Positions 57,548 through 64,000 of a stretch of DNA of 64,000 bases are shown piece after piece. Where the stretch lies: the NCBI GenBank assembly GCA_029224185.1, contig CM055196.1:5289530-5353529 (forward strand), given 5' to 3'. Made by a program: the position numbers and the translations under genes. Origin of the DNA: Karalla daura (Eukaryota; Chordata; Actinopteri; Chaetodontiformes; Leiognathidae). Below the pieces are notes generated by a model, which was not told where the DNA came from, searched no databases, and saw nothing but the letters and a program-made list of their open reading frames with translations. The stretch's first letter is position 1, and every line of letters begins with the position of its first letter.

Positions 57548-60500
57548 AGGCTCCTTTGGCTCTATTTTTTTAACTTGTCCTCTCAGACCGATGGATTGGA
57601 TTAAGGGCAACTCGGTTTGGTAGGTTTAGACTACGGATGAGGTTTACTGCTGAGGTCAAGTCTACAGGGAATTGATAGGGAAGGAATGCTTATGTTTAGG
57701 AATCCTGGAAGCACAAAGATACTGCACACATGAAATGGACGAAGCAATGGACCACCCTAATCTTTACCGTAACATACATGCATGGATTTATTTGTAGACA
57801 GTGTATCCAGCGGGAGGTCATGTCAATCTCTGAGTTTACTCTGAGGGCAGTTTAAAGATGCGGCTTTTTCTGCATCATTGCCTGTGAGGGTGCCACCGTT
57901 CAACCCCAGAGCTGTCATGTTACAATAGTGAGCTTTAGTGTCCTATGATCCGTCATTTGTCGTTCTGTTCGGAGCGTGTCAGTAGCTTTTTCTTTAGGGT
58001 TGCTTTATTCTTGTTACCTTTTGCATGTTCAAAGCTGAGATGAACTTATCAGCTTCAGTGCTTGGAAGCGATGATATGATTAACAAGAGAGTGCTCCTAC
58101 CTACAACAGGCAGCATGTGTGTCACACGGCCAGTTACGAGCTGTAATTAACTCCTGTGACACATATAGCATGGTAGTTAAAGTTCCCAAGAGTCGCTGTC
58201 TTTTCCTCCTGCCACAAAATGTTCTTTGGACGCAACCTCTCAGTTAGACCTCACAGACCTCCGAGTATGATGTTTCAAAATGGACCATTCTGGGCTCGGT
58301 TACAATTCAAGTTATGGCAAAGTTGAGATCTTGACCTATCCATGTGGTTGGCGTCATTAAATGAGCTGTTAACAGCCCCACAAACTCAGCACCCATCCTG
58401 GTAAGGGCTACTTTTATTTGCTGTGGCTCTGGAGTGGTTAAAGCTGTGCATGTGTCTGAGGCTCTGCCTGACAAATTGCCTCTGAACCTCTGTTATTTAT
58501 TGTTCCTTCACACTCACTGGAATGACATAAAACACATGGTGATTTACTGTATTGAGGGGAAGAAGGAGTCCAACAGTGACAAAAGGAATCAGAAACGGAA
58601 GCAATGGCTCGCAAGCTGTATAAATAGACAAATTTTAAGATCAAGCAAATTCAGAAAAATCTGTTTGACTGTTAATTTATTTGACTGTTAGTGGCCGAGT
58701 GTAGTGAGTCTCTCAAAACAGAAAAGCCACAAAATGAATGGATATCAGAGGCATTGACCAGTGATTATGTTGCTTTAATCCTGTGTGGTTTCCACCAAAA
58801 CATCAGAAGCATTCCTAAGTGTGGCTGGATTTAACATGAGATTGGAAAATCAGTCGAAGAATGTGCTGCTTTAAAAGAACTCTAAATCATGCTGGGAATG
58901 CCTCCGCTTTCCTGGACCAGTGTCTAATGTCTTTCCCATAAAGGGTTAAACAAACAAAAGCACCACCATTAAATTCCCATTATATCCGCTGGCACAACAT
59001 GGCTGCAAAGCCTCTGGCACAGCCTCCAGAGGGTCTGCAAGGTTCACTTTGGCACATCCCTCATCGATGTCGTCTTTCTGCTGCTCGCTGTGAAGTGGCA
59101 CCACGCTGAAGAGTTGCTTCTGAGCTCACCTCACGGGTCACAGGGGTCTGAGGCTTTCCACATTCTCCATTTCGGGAGCTTCGATCTGAGGAACATATAT
59201 AGTGTACTGTTAGAGATGCAACGGCCACCGAAATGGCACCTGGGGGCAGATCAGTGGTGAGGTCGTGTCTGCTGGGATCATGTCCTTTGGGAGATTCTTC
59301 CAGAATATTTTAAGGGAGACCAGAAAGATTAGGACAGACAGTAAATGACCCAAACCTGGGTCACTGCAGCACTGAGCCTGCACATGGCGCACTGACTCCT
59401 CCCACTGATCCCCTATATTTGGCTTTCTACTCGGTTCAGCCTCTGCGGATATGAGACCTGTCAACAGCAATAAATACAGAGGGAGAAGTTAACAAACCAC
59501 ATGGCAACATGGTCACTGTTCCATACACCATATAAATAACTTTGAAATATGACATAATGCACGCCTGTCTGGTATAATAACGGGTGACTAAGAAGCCCAT
59601 GTCTTACTAAATATGGCAGATAAATTAGTACCAGTACAACTTCATGCAATTTTGTAGAATGGAAAGATGGAGCAGGAGGTTTCCTTTCATCGTATGTTAA
59701 GGCTGCTCTTGTGTCTTTGGACGGGTCCCATCCAGGACTGTGAGGGCAGGTTTTTAGCTGCATCACTTTTAGCTGACCTGCAGTCCTTGAAATTGATCTT
59801 TTGGATAAGAAACAATCAATGCACCGATTGAGGTGTGTCTCACCAAACAGTCAGAGAAGTGAACATGCTGAGTAATACTTGTCGTCTTGGTTTTGCTGCT
59901 CACCTGCAAGGACTGTCGTTGCGAAGAGGAAACCACAGCTAGATCAAATCCCTGGACCTGTTAGCAGTCTCACCACACTCGATTCGACCTTTGAGAGACA
60001 CTCCCATAAAAAATAGCGTTTTTTTGGAAGAGCCCTGGAAGTAAAAAAACGAAAAGAAGACAAAATGATTGAATCAACTTCAAAGGATCCAAGGCTGGCA
60101 ACCATTTTCACAATGAGAGGTGTGCCGTGTGTGTCTCCTCTTCCAGCCTCGCACTCCAGCACTATGTCAACAGATTCGGGCTCAGATGTTTGAGGCCGCA
60201 TGTGTAAGTCACATGCGATATTGTCCGTCTCCGGCAGCAGGCGTCTGTGTGTTGATACGAGGCTGCGTGCGCAGTTATATGGAATTGCAGCATGCGTGCA
60301 CGCAGACCAAATGTCCGGCTGCGATCACCTGCGCCCCAGCGGCAGGAAATGATGAAGGATCGTTTTCTGTTCTGAAAATCTCTTTCCTCCGGTCGCATTC
60401 ATTCAATTTGTCATAATCTGACAATGAATTTATGACGATAATTTTTCATGACATGAGCGACTGACATCGGTATTTGGGAAAGAAATTGAAAAAAAAGACC

Positions 60501-60960
60501 CGCTTCATTCCCGTTGCAACAGTTTGCACGCGCTCGGAGTCACTGTGCTTCACTGACAGAATCATTGCTGACAGGTAATAATACAAGTTGAACAGCACTC
60601 GTACGACCACTCAGAATATTAAGGCGTGGCAAGATGTGTGTGTGTGTGTGTGTGTGTGTATGCGTGTGAACCTCGGAGAGATGCACTGTCCTTCACAGCT
60701 AATGCCTTCCAAATGCGGTGAGCACAGCATCTGTACATTTTGAGATTGACTTTAAACAGCTATGCCCCTCAGAATTCCTTTTCCCACATTCCTCCGACCT
60801 GTTCATCATTTTATCATGCTATATATTATGACAGTATTAAACTCCAACATCTGGACCACATATGCAATGGCCGGCGCCCGACAGACAGACATTTGGTGCG
60901 GGGTATGAAAACATGAAAACAAAATGTATGTGTATACATTTCATCCATCACAGTCAAAGA
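57545..60960. other. Intergenic or il34-upstream intronic DNA, no exon seen
   Basis: No coding exon supported. Contains a GT array at about 60634-60659. If the 56.44-kb and 61.82-kb exons belong to one transcript, this is its first intron. Confidence 0.45.
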
Positions 60961-61068
60961 AAGTTTATTTAGCCAAGAAAAGGAAAATATACAGGTGGCC
61001 GCTGCTAATTTGAAGCTAGGAAACGCTAGTTTTTTATGCGGTGTGTATTCTGAATCTGAATATAAGAC

Positions 61069-61281
61069 TCATTGCCCGTGCAGGTATACAATCTGGAAAT
61101 TTGTGTCTTTCATTTCATCCAGGCTGGAACAAAGAGCACACAGTGCTGCAAGCAGTATAATTGCAGCAGTCAGACCCATAAAAAAAACATTTACAAAGCA
61201 GTTATATGCATACGTCTCTTCCTCCGCATGGGATGACTCAGGTTGGAGTTTAATCAGGCTCAGCCTGACCCGAATGCTCAT
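61069..61281 (-). CDS. Unassigned small ORF with one membrane segment, followed by a polyadenylation signal
   Basis: The minus strand has a 70-codon frame starting MSIRVRLSLIKLQPESSHAE and ending IVYLHGQ. Residues about 30-53 (FVNVFFMGLTAAIILLAALC) are strongly hydrophobic, enough for one membrane span, followed by a short polar tail. About 95 bases after the stop the minus strand reads GGCTAAATAAACT (near 60965-60977), a polyadenylation signal. An internal acceptor-like CTTGCAG lies within the frame, so the 3' half could also be a terminal exon of a spliced gene. I do not recognise the family. It could equally be the 3' end of an old retroelement or chance. Confidence 0.2.
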   Translation of the reverse strand: MSIRVRLSLIKLQPESSHAEEETYAYNCFVNVFFMGLTAAIILLAALCALCSSLDEMKDTNFQIVYLHGQ

Positions 61282-61663
61282 TTACTGTTACTTTGATAAT
61301 ACTTTGAACTTTAGCGATACCGTGTTCATCTCTGCACGGTCAGATGATCCGCCGCTTGTGCTCATGAGCAAACCTGCTGCATGCTCATGTGATAAAATAC
61401 AGTGATAGACATGTATTTAAATGCCATCAGTGCACAGATGTTTGCATGGAGCTCGGACACCACTCCATGTTCACAGAGCACACGGAGCCATTATCACTGT
61501 CGGAGCTTGTTTTGGAACTCGTCATTCACAGTTACGCGCAGTTTGTATGCACCGTCACGTTCTTATATGTGAAAGGAGAACGCGGCCATCAGCTTTTTGG
61601 CCAATCTCTTCAGCAGAACGGTGTTCATGTGTCAGGAAAATATGTGGAAACAATTGTGGAAAC

Positions 61664-61712
61664 AACACCAAATGGACAGAGATCAAAACTTGGTCTCTGT
61701 CCATTTGGTGTT
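61664..61712. repeat. Perfect hairpin, 19-bp arms, 11-base loop
   Basis: Arms AACACCAAATGGACAGAGA (61664-61682) and its exact complement (61694-61712). It lies about 107 bases upstream of the acceptor at 61819. Confidence 0.95.
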
Positions 61713-61819
61713 CATCATTGGAGGTTGGCTGCCTGTCCTCCCCCCATCTGTTTGATTGTGTGCCTGTTTTTTTTTCCCTTCCCTTCTTGCTCCTTGAACT
61801 GTGTTTGTCTCATTTTCAG

Positions 61820-62068
61820 ACTGTCAGCAACAAAGAGAAATAAAAGCAGAAGAGCCATAAAAACAAACCGGGACCCTCTGCTGCTGGCATGTTTCAGAGA
61901 TGCTCAACAGTGCGATGAAGACCTGAAGCCCAACAACCCATGAAGAGTTGCAGACGGCAGCATTGTAGGAGTGTGTGTGAGGGTTCAAAGCACTGTGGAG
62001 CCAAAGACTTCAGCACAAGAGCATGGTCCAAATGTCCACCTCAGTCTGCCTGCTGGGAGGCCTTTTGG
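61820..62068 (+). CDS. il34: Candidate first coding exon of il34 (5' UTR plus 16 codons; partial gene)
   Basis: The coding part would be 62023-62068. A strong acceptor (CTCATTTTCAG at 61809-61819, preceded by a CT-rich tract) opens an exon of 249 bp. It holds a leader and an ATG in good context (AGAGCATGG) encoding MVQMSTSVCLLGGLLG, and ends in phase 1 at a consensus donor (G|GTAAGAG). The peptide looks like the start of a secretory signal peptide. SF3B3 and IL34 are adjacent and on the same strand in mammals, and this exon lies downstream of sf3b3 on the same strand. IL-34 is a secreted ligand of CSF1R. I did not find the next exons (the conserved Cys and MKH.FPINY-type segment) before the window end, so intron 1 would run past 64000. 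The identification rests on synteny and exon structure, not on diagnostic cytokine residues; a chance ORF remains possible. Confidence 0.45.
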
Positions 62069-64000
62069 GTAAGAGCCGCGCTGTTTCGATTTATGCTGAG
62101 ATGGCTTTTTTGAACAGGAACGACATGGAAATGTCTGACTCACGGCCTCGTATTATTCTACATGATGTTTGGCAGCGCTATCCACCAGGCTCTCATTGTT
62201 CGGTGGTTGATCTTGCACCAACGTGGACGAGAATCCCAGTAGGTGAAGAGTCGTTGTAAATCCAGCAGCAAACTTTGGCACTCCTGTGCACTGTGGATAA
62301 CCAGCAACATATGACATGGGATGAAATGCCGTCCGCAGTCTCCGCACAAACCGAGCTCCGTCGCTACGCCTGCAAGCGTGTGCGTGTGCAGTAAAAAAAA
62401 GTGTTGCCGCTGTTTAAACGATCCCCTCGCCCTGTTTCTTTTTTTGTCACGTGTGCCTTTAAACGGCAGCCACATCTAGCACTGTTTTAACAGATGCCGT
62501 CTCTGCGATCCGCAACTCTCATGAGGTCCTTTGATTCAGCCGAGTGGATCTCTGCAGCCGCAGACCCCCCCAGGCAGCAGGAGTGGGGAAGTGTGCGCGC
62601 TTCGCTCCCAGCCCTCTAATTGCAACCCATTATGTCTGCCCAGTGCACTGCGCAAGCCGTACCTTTTGCAGTAACTTGATATTTTCCCGCTCCGGTCGTT
62701 GCCTCACTCGCTTCCTACAGCCCCGCTCTGTCTTTTCTGCGGCTTACAGCACTTACGCGAAGCAGGTAGCGAGGGGGCGAGGGCCCGCGGTAGCGAGGCC
62801 GCAAGGGACGCCTCGATTTAGCATGGCTTCGGGGAGCGCAAAGCTCACAGGCGGCGTATGTGGGAGGATTTGCCTCGGGGATGTCTCGCTGCAGTCCGTC
62901 AGTGACTGAAATAGACCGTTTCTTTGATTCTCTCTGACAGCAGTTGGCACGAGCGCCGCAATGCACCGTCGGATGGATCAGCGCAGATCAACTCCGTCTC
63001 TTTTGGAATTCCTTACTCCGTGTTCTCTACATATTGTGAAAAATGTGAGCGCTGCACTTCATTTAGCGGTCAGGGTGACTTACTTCTTATTGCAGGCTCT
63101 GGCTCTGCACCGCTCTGAGCCACAACATCAAGCTCTCCCTCAGGAGCGGCTGCCTTGGTGAGCCGACGAACGATGTTTGCATTGCGCTTCATCATTCATC
63201 CACTAAGGAGGAACAGCATTCAAGCGACATAATGAAAGAGTCACCGCTCTGCTCTACAGTGCAGCTGCTTATTTATTAATCCGCTGGTTATTCCCTCCCT
63301 CCCCACTGATTAATCCTTAAGCCAGAAGTTTATTGCTTTAAGGCTCATCCATCTCTGTTCCCTGTCTGCAGTCGAGCAGGGCAGGTAGTGGGTGTCAGGG
63401 ATGGATGGATGGAGCCAACTTATGTTTCTGTGTGAATGGTCTTATTGTGAGGCATCCGTACCCCTCTCGAGGCTCTTTTGGAAGAGGGAGCGGTGTCAGT
63501 TTCCCACTCGCGATCCTCTGTTTGTCAACTTGGCGTGCGTCTTTTGAGGCGTTGCCTCTTAACACAGGCATCAGGAACTGTCAGCATTGTCTGGCTTTTA
63601 TCAGTCGCGAGACTTTGATCGCCCTGATTTCGATTTTCTCCATCCTCTTCGTCTTTTTTCCTCGATTTGTCTAAAACATTGACGAGTTCATCAGTTCTGC
63701 TTAAGAACCGTCGTATCGAGGAGCCTGCAGAGCTCGGTTTAACAATGATGGATGCTGGCCTCAAAAACACCCGCTGCATTCCTTGTAATGGCGGCCCTTT
63801 CACTAGGGCGCCACGGGTGTGCTGTACACCTTCAGCCATGGAAATACCAACTCTCCATCCCCCGCGGTTTTGGCACAATAACTGCCTTTTTTTGCTTTTA
63901 TCCATAAACCAGGATCGTTTACTGGGAAGGTGGAGGTGGGAAGTAATGCACTGCATGTACGCTGTTACACCTACTTGAGTAAGTTTTGAGATAAATTGTG
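62069..64000. other. Probable first intron of the il34 candidate; no further exon seen
   Basis: GC content is higher than in the 28-60 kb desert. The 121-codon plus frame at 62544-62909 and the 143-codon minus frame at 63525-63956 carry no recognisable domain and are not called. The plus strand has TAATCC and ATTAATCCTTAAG motifs near 63277-63320 that could be regulatory. Confidence 0.4.

Noticed and set aside
63525..63956. 143-codon minus-strand and 121-codon plus-strand (62544-62909) frames near the window end
   Set aside because: Composition mirrors local GC, no recognisable features, and no match to the expected IL-34 exons.

Overview
This is vertebrate nuclear DNA, almost certainly from a teleost fish. 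It holds one complete intron-rich housekeeping gene with canonical GT-AG introns, very dense CA/GT, GA, GATA and poly-C repeats, and degraded fish-type interspersed repeats. There is no prokaryotic gene layout, and nearly every open reading frame is chance or repeat-driven.

Layout. (1) 1-8.7 kb: GC- and CpG-rich, no recognisable coding exon, several sequence blocks that look like non-coding regulatory DNA, a long polypurine tract, and a GC-rich block at 8.27-8.70 kb that resembles the untranslated first exon of an unidentified minus-strand gene. (2) 8.7-11.4 kb: AT-richer spacer with repeat fragments and a 195-bp TATC array. (3) 11.4-27.5 kb: sf3b3, encoding splicing factor 3b subunit 3 (SAP130). 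All 26 coding exons could be placed; they splice in frame to exactly 1217 codons plus stop, followed by a 3' UTR with AATAAA at 27457. (4) 27.5-61.8 kb: about 34 kb without any convincing gene. It is AT-rich and holds two related hAT transposase remnants, other old repeats, three near-perfect hairpins, a palindromic repeat cluster, a 126-bp GATA array and long CA/TC arrays. (5) 61.82-62.07 kb: an exon-like segment with acceptor, start codon, 16-residue signal-peptide-like N-terminus and donor. By position and strand it is best read as the first coding exon of il34, the gene that follows SF3B3 in mammals; the rest would lie beyond the window.

Function. SF3B3 is a constitutive component of the SF3b complex of U2 snRNP. 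Il34, if correctly called, is a CSF1R-ligand cytokine; the two are linked by synteny, not pathway. I see no operon, CRISPR array, phage, biosynthetic cluster or new multi-gene system. The items most worth checking are the il34 exon, a 70-codon single-membrane-segment ORF at 61.07-61.28 kb, the hAT duplication with a secondary 23-bp inverted copy, and the unusual series of long sense-strand C runs in sf3b3 introns.
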